From a virus, in IMG/VR virus record IMGVR_UViG_3300031857_001003, positions 1 through 29,263 of that record: a stretch of 29,263 nucleotides of DNA; one strand, given 5' to 3'. Under the pieces are notes generated by a model. It was not told the origin of the DNA. It searched no databases and worked only from the letters and a program-made list of their open reading frames with translations. Below, one piece after another: positions 20,076-28,364 of the stretch. The position numbers and the translations under genes are program-made. Every line of letters begins with the position of its first letter. Within the stretch, counting starts at the first letter, position 1.

Positions 20076-21626
20076 TTACTTAGCTTCGAGAGTTTGAACA
20101 CGGGCGGTGAGTTCTTTGATGGCAGCAACCAGCAGCGGTATGACATCGGTGTAGGCCACGCCAAGTCGATCAGGATTCGACGCATCGACCGCTTCAGGAA
20201 GAACCGATTGAACATCCTGAGCAATCAGGAACGAGCGACGAGTGCCTTCGCTGTCGGTCTTGAACTTGCCGATGACAGAACGAAGCGAACCAATCTTAGA
20301 AACAGCGTTGCTGATTGGCTCAATAATGTCCTTCAAACGCTCGTCAGACGCAGAAGTCCACGAAGTGGCAGCGGTTCCATTGAGATAAACACCACCGCCA
20401 CTGGCTCCTGAGATAACGAAGTTAGTGGCAGTAGAATACGGACCAACAGCCCATCTAGTCGTTCCAGAATCAGATGAAAGAGTCAGTCGCGTATTCCATG
20501 TGGCATTCAGCCCCGTCGTCCCCACCAGCAAATTCCCGCTCGCATCGAGCGTCATGACGTTCGTGAATGAACAATCGGTATTTGCTGCAGCGGTTCCTCC
20601 AATGCGCCAAACGTGCGTCCCGTTTGTTTGATAGTACTGCGAAGTGAATCCAGAGGTGATTCGTTCCCATCGGGAATCTGTGGTGTCGAAGTAGCAGTTG
20701 CTGCCGAATACTGCCAATTCAACAGAACTTCCACCAGAAACAGATGCACTCTGACCAATTTGATATACTTTATAGATGCTCGACCACGCACTCGGCGTAA
20801 CTCCGATGCCGACGTTGCCGTTTCCGTCTAAAACCATCTGCTGAACGCCATTGATTCCAAAGCCGAGAAGCCGGTTAGCGGCAGTCGCGCTTCCGGTCAG
20901 AGTGATGTTACCATCGGTGGTGACGGCATCGCTCAGAGTAAGCTTTGCGGTGTTTCCGCTGCCATTGTTGACGATGTAGGCAATCGGATTAACAGCAGAA
21001 GCGGTTCCGGCAAGAGTCTGCTGAACGTGGAACCTGTACGAAGGTCCAGCACCCACCCCAAGTCCGTTGGCGTTGAGGGTCATCCGAGTGCCGCCTGCGC
21101 CGTCGTACCAATTAAACACGCCATTCGGATCAATGGTGTGTTGCTGCTGATTGTTCGTAACAAACCGCATCCGGTTTGTAGAATGGTCGTATCCAACCTC
21201 GCCAACACTTGCCAAGTCGGTATCTCCGAAATTGATTCGGACTTGAGATGTATTCGGACCAACAAGCGTAAGATCATTGGCAACAGCACTTGCACCAGTA
21301 ATTCTAGCCATCGCAAACGAACTGGTTGCAGTAATTGCGCCAGCAGCCAAAACATCGAGCAAATAAGCCGGACTCGCCGTCCCAATACCCACCCGATTGT
21401 TCGCGCTATCAACCTTCAGCGTCGAGGTGTCCACCGTCAGATCGCCGGTGATGGTGGCGGAGGCGAGCGTGGCGGATGGCGAACAAGCCAACAAGTTGTT
21501 GATGCTGATTCGCTTGGTGTTACCTGAAGCCGGTGGAGTTGCTGACACATCCACAATCGGGATCATGTCATTTGCCGGATCGGCTGTTGTAAGGTTGTCT
21601 AGTGCTGTAATCTTTGAGTCTGCCAT
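20076..21626 (-). CDS. Fibre/spike protein with C-terminal S74 intramolecular chaperone
   Basis: 516 residues. The N terminus MADSKITALDNLTTADPAND is typical of fibre-like virion proteins. The middle is Ser/Thr/Gly-rich repeats with RVGIGTASP, LLVGTT and NVGIGVTPSAW, the recurring beta-strand repeats of trimeric fibres. The last 90 residues (427-516) are an S74 peptidase/chaperone domain: SDERLKDIIEPI with Ser427 and Lys432 spaced as in endosialidase (i, i+5), then LIAQDVQSVLPEAV and a C-terminal coiled coil. After trimer folding the domain cuts itself off. It lies next to head genes rather than at the tail-tip end, so it may be a head or tail fibre. Confidence 0.88.
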   Translation of the reverse strand: MADSKITALDNLTTADPANDMIPIVDVSATPPASGNTKRISINNLLACSPSATLASATITGDLTVDTSTLKVDSANNRVGIGTASPAYLLDVLAAGAITATSSFAMARITGASAVANDLTLVGPNTSQVRINFGDTDLASVGEVGYDHSTNRMRFVTNNQQQHTIDPNGVFNWYDGAGGTRMTLNANGLGVGAGPSYRFHVQQTLAGTASAVNPIAYIVNNGSGNTAKLTLSDAVTTDGNITLTGSATAANRLLGFGINGVQQMVLDGNGNVGIGVTPSAWSSIYKVYQIGQSASVSGGSSVELAVFGSNCYFDTTDSRWERITSGFTSQYYQTNGTHVWRIGGTAAANTDCSFTNVMTLDASGNLLVGTTGLNATWNTRLTLSSDSGTTRWAVGPYSTATNFVISGASGGGVYLNGTAATSWTSASDERLKDIIEPISNAVSKIGSLRSVIGKFKTDSEGTRRSFLIAQDVQSVLPEAVDASNPDRLGVAYTDVIPLLVAAIKELTARVQTLEAK

Positions 21627-21627
21627 A

Positions 21628-21861
21628 TCAGTAAACGGTTAAGATGAATTTGCCGAGGTCTTCTTGTAAAAGGAAACTGACTCCATCCTCCAGCACTATG
21701 CTGTCGAATGTACCAAATGAAATGACGAGTTTGCTCACGCCATCCTCCTGAAGCAGGAAGGTCTCGTCCTCTTGGAGAACATCCCTCCGCATTATGGGAG
21801 GCTCAGGCATGACCGCATTCAGCGGTCGCATCCTGTTGATTGATGTTCCGATTGAGATCAT
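21628..21861 (-). CDS. Small LQEDG-repeat protein
   Basis: 77 residues. It contains three related stretches, DVLQEDETFLLQEDGVSK, FDSIVLEDGVSFLLQEDLG and the shorter variants within them, with the unit LxxDxxxxLLQED. Such acidic/leucine motifs occur in small phage virion proteins of unknown function; a related LLKEDGYYLLQEN is in the connector-region protein at 17938. The ATG is one base from the stop of the upstream gene (TAATG). The function is unknown. Confidence 0.65.
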   Translation of the reverse strand: MISIGTSINRMRPLNAVMPEPPIMRRDVLQEDETFLLQEDGVSKLVISFGTFDSIVLEDGVSFLLQEDLGKFILTVY

Positions 21862-22121
21862 TAGCTGCGAGCTAGGAAAGCCACAACGCTGCCGGATGAA
21901 ATCTGGAATCCAGTAATCTCACCGGGGAGAGGTTGTCCTGCTGGAATGGTTTTCGATGACCAAGTGCCACTGATATTAGTGCCAGTGATCGAAGTGAAAA
22001 CGGTTGGCTCGATTGGAACCAGCGCAGACCAGTTGCCGGTCTGGGCGGCGGTTGAGGTGACAAGCTGGAACCCCTGTCGTCCCATGCTGTACTCGGTTGC
22101 GATGTCTGCTTGAACGGCCAT
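21861..22121 (-). CDS. Small capsid-associated protein, unknown
   Basis: 86 residues starting MAVQADIATEYSMGRQGFQL. Beta-rich (TVFTSITGTNISGTWSSKT, then GEITGFQISSGSVVAFLARS). Located just after the capsid transcript's hairpin, with leader CTAACCAAGACAAAACATG. The size and position fit a head decoration or head-fibre anchor. No homology claimed. Confidence 0.65.
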   Translation of the reverse strand: MAVQADIATEYSMGRQGFQLVTSTAAQTGNWSALVPIEPTVFTSITGTNISGTWSSKTIPAGQPLPGEITGFQISSGSVVAFLARS

Positions 22122-22138
22122 GTTTTGTCTTGGTTAGA

Positions 22139-22172
22139 GGGGAGGCCACCGGAACTTTCCAGCAGCCTCCCC
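22139..22172 (-). terminator. GC-rich hairpin after the capsid gene pair
   Basis: GGGGAGGC at 22139-22146 is complementary to GCCTCCCC at 22165-22172, with an inner pairing of GGA/TCC near AAGT. On the transcribed strand it lies 11 bases past the stop of the 58-residue gene. It is followed by TCTAACC, not a good U-run. It may be a terminator or a barrier that protects capsid mRNA 3' ends. Confidence 0.5.
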
Positions 22173-22183
22173 AATTTGAACGG

Positions 22184-22360
22184 TTAACCTTTACGAACTT
22201 TCGGTGCCAGGGCTCCCTGTATCCACAGGATGAGCTTGCCTCCTTCGGGAACGGTCGCGGTGTTGAAGCCGTCGCGCTGGAGAGACGCGTCGACATCGGG
22301 ACCAGAAACGAGCTTGGTTTTGCCGTTCTTGTCCACCGAGATGGTTGTGGCGATTCTCAT
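22184..22360 (-). CDS. 58-residue protein after the capsid gene, unknown
   Basis: From ATG 22360 to TAA 22184. It begins MRIATTISVDKNGKTKLVSG and continues PDVDASLQRDGFNTATVPEG, ending in LILWIQGALAPKVRKG. Beta-rich start, short amphipathic end, basic tail. It sits 11 bases after the capsid-gene stop and before a GC-rich hairpin. The place suggests a small capsid-associated or assembly protein. Function unknown. Confidence 0.7.
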   Translation of the reverse strand: MRIATTISVDKNGKTKLVSGPDVDASLQRDGFNTATVPEGGKLILWIQGALAPKVRKG

Positions 22361-22371
22361 GGGTCAGCCAA

Positions 22372-24528
22372 TTAGGCGGTGATGAGAACTTCGGCCTGCG
22401 TGGTGTCCGCGGCGGCAGCACCGAACATGATGTCGTAGGACGCCATGTGAGCGCGGGTGGCGCGGCTGTACCAGACCGACAACAGCACGGAGAGGCCGTT
22501 GGACAGCTCGACCGTGCGCTGCTCCAGGAACTCACCGGCGATCATTCCGACCGGCAGACCCGAGGCCACCGCAATGGCATCCTGGCCGCAAACGAAGCCG
22601 GCGGTGTTGGCGATGGCGCCGGTCCAGTCGTTCTGCTCGAGGATGTTGGCGAATCCGAAATAGCCATTGTTCAACGGGCCGTAGCGGCTGTCCGGGAACG
22701 GGTTGGTTCCGGCGGCAGCCGTGAATTGACCGGAGAACATCAGGCGAGCCAGGTGGCCACCGTCGAGCAAGAGCAGCTTCTGGCGGTAGTTCTTGGCCAG
22801 AGCCAGAATCGCCGGAAGGTCGGAGCTGTCGAAGTTGGCAGCCGTGCCGATGGTCGTGCCGGCGCCGTAGTTACCGGAGGTCATCACCGCGGTGACCTTC
22901 TTGGAGATCGCCAAGGCGAAGATCTCGGCTGAGCCCTGGGACAGGTCGGAGAGGGCGAAGCCCTGGTTCAGCTCCTGCTGGGTGACCGTGAAGGTCTTGG
23001 TGATCTGGTTCACCGTCACCGAGGTGGCGGCCAGAGTCGATTGGTTGGCGGCGCCGTCCTCGAAGTTGGTGGCGTTGTCGACCGCGGCGTCGCCGGTGGT
23101 GAACTTCTTCACCTGCACCGTCGCACGGGGGCGAAGGTTATCCAGGCCGACGTTGCGGGTGAAGTTGGCGATCATGGCCAGCTTCGTGGTGGCCACGGTG
23201 ATCACGGCGTCGGCGAGATAGTCGACAACCAAGCCGACAGCGAAGGTGTTCGCGTTCTGCGGGGCGATCAGCGCCGACTGACGGAGCAGTTCGCTGTGGT
23301 TCTCAACCAGGAAGCGCTGGCGCTCGGCACCGGCGCGGAGGCTCTTGTGCTTCTCCAGGAGCGGGTTGCCCAGGTTCTGGATCAACGGCCGGAGGGGCTC
23401 GGGAGCAGGGGCGGCGGTGATGCCCTTGGCGCTGATGGCCGCGGCAACTGCCTTGGCCACGATGGCGTCGATGTCGAGGGCGGACGGCGCACTAGGAGCG
23501 GCCGCCACCACGGTGTTTGTATCAGTCATGTTGTGTGGTGTCTGCTGTGATGTCGGCGCGGTTGTCGCGCCATCGGCGGCAGCGTCGGTGCTGCCGGTCG
23601 AAATCTTGTCGTCGATAGACTCCTCGGCCTCCTCGAGTTCTTCGCGCTCGAGCTGGGCATAGAGGGCCTTGAACCAGTCACGGCCAGCGGCGCCGCCCCA
23701 TAGGTTGGCAGCCACATCGGCCGGGGTGTTGGGATCGGCCTCGAGGAATCGCTCGTTGCGTCCCCACCAGGCGTTGGCCGTGCGAACCTTGTCCTCGGTC
23801 GGGGCCTCACCGGCGACCAGCGCCTCGGCATCGAGCACCGTCTGCTTCTCCAAACCATCACCGGCGAGGCCCTCGGCGTATTGCTCAAGACCGCGGCGAA
23901 GGTTGTTTTTAACGGTCTCCGGGGCAGTCTTGGTGACAGCCCGAGGGTGCCAGCAGGCGGCGATGGCCATCTGCTCCTCGGTCATCTTGTCGGCCAGGCC
24001 GAACTGGATGGCCTCCTGGGCGGTGAACCAAGTCTCCTCTTTCATGGCAGCCCGGATCTGGGAGGTCGGGCGGCCGGTCACCTTCGAGTAGATACCGGCC
24101 AGCACCTCGGCGTGTTGATCCAGGGCATCGGCCATCTTCCGCATTTCCTCCGAGGTGCCTGCCACCATTCCGGAGGGGTCGTGAATCATAAACAGGGCGG
24201 CGTCGGCGATCTCAACGGTGTCGCCGGCCAGGGCGATAATCGAAGCAATCGAGGCAGCAATACCGACCACCCGGGTGGTGACGGGCGCCTGCCGGCCTCG
24301 CAGCATATTGTAGATGCCCAGGCCGTCCCAGACGTTGCCGCCGGGGCTGTTGATCTCGATCACCAGGGGTCCTTGGCCGACGTCCTGCAGGGCCTGGCTG
24401 AAGGCCTTGGCCGAGATCCCGGAGCCACCGAACCAGTCCTCGCCGATCTGATCGAAGATCTGGAGGGTGGCCGGCTCCGAGGCCGAGGCCCGGGGCTGGT
24501 AGGAAAGCCAGTTGTTGATCTTGGTCAT
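22372..24528 (-). CDS. ClpP-type prohead protease fused to major capsid protein
   Basis: 718 residues. Residues 1-190 are a ClpP/S14 serine protease: SPGG at 61-64 (oxyanion region), GIAAS with nucleophile Ser93, MIHDP with His116 and GLAD with Asp180. Residues about 200-310 carry a helical linker with TANAWWGRNERFLEADPNTP and an acidic end (LEREELEEAEESIDD). From about 334 to the end is the capsid subunit (NEDG-type loops, KNYRQKLLLLDGGHLARLMF, NGYFGFANILEQNDWTG), HK97-fold by inference. Met334 (ATG 23529) has a CA-rich leader and may be an internal start giving free capsid subunit. The start ATG overlaps the portal stop (ATGA). The protease would also cut the precursor free. Confidence 0.88.
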   Translation of the reverse strand: MTKINNWLSYQPRASASEPATLQIFDQIGEDWFGGSGISAKAFSQALQDVGQGPLVIEINSPGGNVWDGLGIYNMLRGRQAPVTTRVVGIAASIASIIALAGDTVEIADAALFMIHDPSGMVAGTSEEMRKMADALDQHAEVLAGIYSKVTGRPTSQIRAAMKEETWFTAQEAIQFGLADKMTEEQMAIAACWHPRAVTKTAPETVKNNLRRGLEQYAEGLAGDGLEKQTVLDAEALVAGEAPTEDKVRTANAWWGRNERFLEADPNTPADVAANLWGGAAGRDWFKALYAQLEREELEEAEESIDDKISTGSTDAAADGATTAPTSQQTPHNMTDTNTVVAAAPSAPSALDIDAIVAKAVAAAISAKGITAAPAPEPLRPLIQNLGNPLLEKHKSLRAGAERQRFLVENHSELLRQSALIAPQNANTFAVGLVVDYLADAVITVATTKLAMIANFTRNVGLDNLRPRATVQVKKFTTGDAAVDNATNFEDGAANQSTLAATSVTVNQITKTFTVTQQELNQGFALSDLSQGSAEIFALAISKKVTAVMTSGNYGAGTTIGTAANFDSSDLPAILALAKNYRQKLLLLDGGHLARLMFSGQFTAAAGTNPFPDSRYGPLNNGYFGFANILEQNDWTGAIANTAGFVCGQDAIAVASGLPVGMIAGEFLEQRTVELSNGLSVLLSVWYSRATRAHMASYDIMFGAAAADTTQAEVLITA

Positions 24529-26060
24529 TCTGATTTCTTGGCTCTGGGTTTCCGTTTCTTGGCCACTGCAACCACCTCCTGGATGGGTTGAGCCGGGATC
24601 TCCTCGGGCATTGTCCCGGAGGGCTCCACCTCGGCTGCCATCTCGGCAGGCTCGGGTGCGATGGGTTGCTTCTGGGCCGTCGAGATCTCGGAGACATCGA
24701 GGCCGTACTTGGCGGCCAGGTCTTGGATGTATTTGGCCTGTTGGGCCTTGGCCTCCAGTGCAGATCGCCAGTCGATGCCTCGGGCGCCGTAGATCTCGTC
24801 GTAGGTGGTGACGCCGGCGGTCAGCTCAGCGAGCTGGGCCGATGAGTTGCGGCCGACATCGACATTCGGAGCCCGGGGGGCCTGGATGGCGATCTCGTAC
24901 CAGTCGTCGGGAGAATCGCGCAGGGTGGGGTCGGTACGGATGGCGTATTCCATCACATATTCCCAGATCCTACGGGCGGCCGAGGCCATCACCTGGTGAC
25001 GGCTCCGGAACCACACTGAAGACATATCCAGGGCGCCGCGGTAGACCGTGCCCTGCATCCCTTCTGGGAACACTAGGACGTAAGGAATGCCGACGCCGGC
25101 ACAGACCTTCTCGGTCAGGCTGCGCCAGTATTCCCGCATATTGACGTTGGGGCGGTCGGCCTGGAACTGCTCGAACTCGTCGCCGCTCTTGAGAACCTTA
25201 ACCGTCGAGCCGAACACGTTCTCGTAGTACGTCTGGGCAGTGCCTTGGCTACCGACAACACCGGAGCGGAGGCTGCTGGCCTGCACCTCCCCGGAGCTGG
25301 TCTTGATCACCTGGGCCACGCTGGAGGCCAGTTTGCAGGATTCCATCTCCAGCTTCTGGAGGTCGTCCAGGTCGTGCAGGTCGTTAATGACGCACGCCAC
25401 GAAGGGCAGGCCGCGGAGCTGGCCGGCACGCTGGGCCTCGTAGATGTGGACGATGGAGTCGGAAGATATCGACCGGACTTCGGTGAGTTGGCCCTGGTTT
25501 GTTTCCTGCCCAATAAAGTAGGCAAGAGCGCGGCCTGTCTTGGTATCAAACCGGACTCCATCGAAGATGTCCGGCGATTGCTCCTGGCCGGTAGGTGTTG
25601 CCACCTGTTGCGGCTCGATGAGCTGAAGACGGGGGCGGCCCGAGTCGCCCTTGGTCAGAAGCAGGAAGGATTCGCCATCGTAGAACCAGCCCCGCGCGGC
25701 CAGGCTCATGAGCGTGCCGAAAGACTGCCGGGATCCGATGTCGGGATAACGGCTCCAGGTGTCCCACCATTTCTTGGCCCGGAGATTCCAGTCGGGATCC
25801 GAGGAAGCCGGCTGCACCGAGAAGTTGCTGCCGACCGTGTAGTTCTCGAACAGGTCACCGAGGCGGTTCATCACCGCGTTGTTCTGCTCGAAGAATCGGG
25901 ACTTCCGCACGATCTGCTGCCGGGTCGAGGCAGTGACATCGAACCGCACCGAGGTGTAGCTGGTGTCTAGGAAGGAGCGCCGGATCGAGTTGGACGCGCC
26001 CTCGTAGCGGTTTACGGGGGCCGACCGGAACTTGGCCAGGATGTTGTCGAGGAATCCCAT
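24525..26060 (-). CDS. Portal protein, lambda gpB-like family
   Basis: 511 residues. The start MGFLDNILAKFRSAPVNRYE at ATG 26060 overlaps the upstream stop (TAATG). N-terminal segments FDVTASTRQQIVRKSRFFEQ and NNAVMNRLGDLFENYTVG, then FYDGESFLLLTKG and QLIEPQQVATP, are the pattern of phage_portal_2 (lambda B, HK022-type) proteins. The C terminus has YEIAIQAPRAPNVDVGRN and a lysine-rich tail (KKRKPRAKKSE). It forms the dodecameric ring through which DNA is packaged. It lies directly before the protease-capsid gene, as in lambda. Confidence 0.92.
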   Translation of the reverse strand: MGFLDNILAKFRSAPVNRYEGASNSIRRSFLDTSYTSVRFDVTASTRQQIVRKSRFFEQNNAVMNRLGDLFENYTVGSNFSVQPASSDPDWNLRAKKWWDTWSRYPDIGSRQSFGTLMSLAARGWFYDGESFLLLTKGDSGRPRLQLIEPQQVATPTGQEQSPDIFDGVRFDTKTGRALAYFIGQETNQGQLTEVRSISSDSIVHIYEAQRAGQLRGLPFVACVINDLHDLDDLQKLEMESCKLASSVAQVIKTSSGEVQASSLRSGVVGSQGTAQTYYENVFGSTVKVLKSGDEFEQFQADRPNVNMREYWRSLTEKVCAGVGIPYVLVFPEGMQGTVYRGALDMSSVWFRSRHQVMASAARRIWEYVMEYAIRTDPTLRDSPDDWYEIAIQAPRAPNVDVGRNSSAQLAELTAGVTTYDEIYGARGIDWRSALEAKAQQAKYIQDLAAKYGLDVSEISTAQKQPIAPEPAEMAAEVEPSGTMPEEIPAQPIQEVVAVAKKRKPRAKKSE

Positions 26061-26467
26061 TAGGTCATCCCCGTTCTGATGGCGCCCTCTCGACGGAAGT
26101 TCGAGAAGTCGCCGCCGTAACTGGTCACAGCGACCAGGACGACGGCCATCATTTTGTTGAAGATCTGGGTGTCGGTAGGGGCGGCGATTCCGTCCTGGCC
26201 GAGTAGGTAGACCGCCAGCTCGTAGTCGGCGATCAAGCTTTCCCACATCTCGACCATCTCGGAGGGTGTGGGAGCGCCCTTACCGGGCTCGGCAAACTCG
26301 ACCGAGACATCCGAGGAAGACGTCGACCGGACCACCTGGCCGGACTCGATCACCGAGGCCGCGGCAATGACCTTCGAGGTCAGGGCGGCCAGCAGTGTGG
26401 CGCCACCGAGGGCGCTAAAGACACTGCGAAGATAGGCACGCTTGATTGCGACCGTGAAAGTGAACAC
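26060..26467 (-). CDS. Connector-position protein between terminase and portal, unknown
   Basis: 135 residues if GTG 26467 is the start; no upstream ATG is available and GAGG abuts the GTG, too close for a normal ribosome site, so the true start may be internal (Met near residue 71 is in frame). It has a hydrophobic stretch SALGGATLLAALTSKVIAAA and an acidic C-terminal half (MVEMWESLIADYELAVYLLG, TQIFNKMMAVVLVAVTSYGG). Position is that of gpW-type head-tail joining proteins, but the sequence does not confirm it. Confidence 0.6.
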   Translation of the reverse strand: MFTFTVAIKRAYLRSVFSALGGATLLAALTSKVIAAASVIESGQVVRSTSSSDVSVEFAEPGKGAPTPSEMVEMWESLIADYELAVYLLGQDGIAAPTDTQIFNKMMAVVLVAVTSYGGDFSNFRREGAIRTGMT

Positions 26468-26513
26468 CTCGGGCTGGAGGCTTTCACATTTTTTGGCCTG
26501 TTCAATAGCTTAG

Positions 26514-28364
26514 CTAAGACTGGACATCACTTGACGTAAGGTCATCCCAGAGCATCACCATGGCCAGTTGCATGATCTCGCAGTCATGCAGATGGTCGGG
26601 CCACTTTTGGTTCCGTTTGACCCAGACGTGTTTGATCCTGCCGGCTCGGTTGGCTTGGGGCCGTAGCAGGTGAGAGTCGAGGTGGCGCCAGTAAAGATCT
26701 GGATCGGCCACATAGGCGCCTTCGGCCTGGACGCTGGGTGGCTCCTGGTGGACGCCCCATTCCCGGTCGATGTCGCCCTTCCGGAGCCTGGACAGCATAT
26801 CCCGCAGGTGCTCGGTGTCGAACACCAGGAGAGGCTGCACCACGTCGGTACGCATCGAGGAAGACGTCGACAGGCCGAACGGGTGCACCGCTCCGGTGGC
26901 TGTCGTGAACCGGGCGCCGGTCTCCCTGCCTTTGAGCGGCAGCCATCCTACCAGGGCAGGTTTTCGGAGACCGCCCTCCGGTGGGAACCGCAGGCCGCAC
27001 GGGTAGCTGATAGGGTTGGAGGTCACCGAGGAATAGGCGCCGCAGGCGTCGTAGACGGTCTGGGTGTTGAATCCTGAGTCAATGCCCACATCCATATCGT
27101 GGACCTCGAGGGCCACCTGCACCCGTCGCAGGGCAGCGAAGTCATCGGCATGGCCGGCAGCCACCAGGGTGCTGTTGCCGTCCTTCCATTCCCGGCAGAC
27201 CCACCAGAGGAACGGCGCCACGGCCTGGACGTCTGCGGTGAGGTAGCGGCGCCCACCGGTGATCGTGACCGCGGCCGAGGCTTCGGGGCGTTCCTGCTGC
27301 ACGTCCTGCTGCTCCCAAGGCTCGGCCAAGTTGCCGTTGATGAAGCCCTGCAGGCCGGCCATGGATGCCTTGGCCTCGATGAAGGCCACAGCCAGGTGCC
27401 CCCAGGTGCACTTGCGGTCGGGGCTGTAGAGGCTGCTCAGATGGTAGGACCGCACGCCGGGCATGGCGTTTGGATTCTCTGGGCGCCATTGGCCGTGCCG
27501 GAGGGCTGCCACCTTGTGGGCGTCGGTGATCTTGCCGAGGCAGAGCTGGCAGACGTAGTGCGCGGAGGCCCGGATCTTGGCCAGGTCGTGCTTGCCGTCC
27601 TCGGTCTTGGCGTCGTCCCAAGTCACCTGACGCCATTCGAGTTTGATCAGCTCCCGGCAGTGTGGGCAGGGCAGGTAGTACCGGCGCTGGTCACCTCGAA
27701 GGAATCGCTGCCAGATCCGGCCTTCGACCACGGTGGGCGTCGAGGTCATGAAGGCCTTGCTACTTGAAAAGCTCTTGAGGCGCTGTTCAGCCAGATCCAG
27801 GGCGTCGGCCTCCTTGGCGGTAGCCTCGGCGAACTTGTCCACCTCGTCGGCGATCAGCACCCGTACCGGGCGACTGGCTAGGTTGGCCGGGCTGTTGGAT
27901 CCGACAAAAGTCAGGGTCGACCGGGTAAAGTTCTGCTCCAGGTTGGTGATCTTGTCGGCCTCGGCCGGGAAACACTCCAGCATGGTCGGGCTGTCCTCCA
28001 GCATGGGCAGCCATCGGCTCTTTGAGAATGACCTGGCCAGATTCTCCGATGGCATCAGCCACAGGGCTGGGCTGGGCTCGTTGGCGATTAGCCAGGCCAG
28101 GCCAGCCATCAGGGTGGTCGTTTTGCTGGTCTGTGATCCCCAGCACAGTGTCACCTCGGAGACCGATGGATCTTTCCAGGCCTCCATGGGCTCCCGGGTG
28201 TAGGGCCGCACCGAGGTGCTGAACGGCCCGGGGTGCTCGGTCTGCCGTTGGGTTAGCCGCAGGTTGGCCTCGGACCATTCGACCACCGTTTGCTGTGGGG
28301 TCGGGCGGTAGAGGCTCCGGCGGTAGTCCAGGAGGGAACGCTGGAGGTCGGTCAGGATTTCCAT
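26514..28364 (-). CDS. terL: Terminase large subunit, GpA family
   Basis: 616 residues from ATG 28364. This is the packaging motor and nuclease of the lambda gpA family. Walker A is the variant GSQTSKT at 76-82 and Walker B is VRVLIADEVD, with Asp173 and Glu174. A Cys4 site (CPHC at 233-236 and CQLC at 272-275) follows, as in other GpA proteins. The later RYLTADVQAVAPFLWWVCRE begins the nuclease domain, with Asp residues in the expected place. The start is inside the last 13 bases of terS. It cuts the concatemer at cos and drives DNA through the portal. The stop at 26514 is followed by a 46-base gap. Confidence 0.95.
   Translation of the reverse strand: MEILTDLQRSLLDYRRSLYRPTPQQTVVEWSEANLRLTQRQTEHPGPFSTSVRPYTREPMEAWKDPSVSEVTLCWGSQTSKTTTLMAGLAWLIANEPSPALWLMPSENLARSFSKSRWLPMLEDSPTMLECFPAEADKITNLEQNFTRSTLTFVGSNSPANLASRPVRVLIADEVDKFAEATAKEADALDLAEQRLKSFSSSKAFMTSTPTVVEGRIWQRFLRGDQRRYYLPCPHCRELIKLEWRQVTWDDAKTEDGKHDLAKIRASAHYVCQLCLGKITDAHKVAALRHGQWRPENPNAMPGVRSYHLSSLYSPDRKCTWGHLAVAFIEAKASMAGLQGFINGNLAEPWEQQDVQQERPEASAAVTITGGRRYLTADVQAVAPFLWWVCREWKDGNSTLVAAGHADDFAALRRVQVALEVHDMDVGIDSGFNTQTVYDACGAYSSVTSNPISYPCGLRFPPEGGLRKPALVGWLPLKGRETGARFTTATGAVHPFGLSTSSSMRTDVVQPLLVFDTEHLRDMLSRLRKGDIDREWGVHQEPPSVQAEGAYVADPDLYWRHLDSHLLRPQANRAGRIKHVWVKRNQKWPDHLHDCEIMQLAMVMLWDDLTSSDVQS

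Noticed and set aside
20076-21626. Diversity-generating retroelement acting on the fibre gene
   Set aside because: No reverse transcriptase and no template/variable repeat pair was seen in the window.
26060-26467. Firm gpW head-tail joining assignment
   Set aside because: Only the position fits; length and sequence do not match gpW clearly, so it is listed as unknown.
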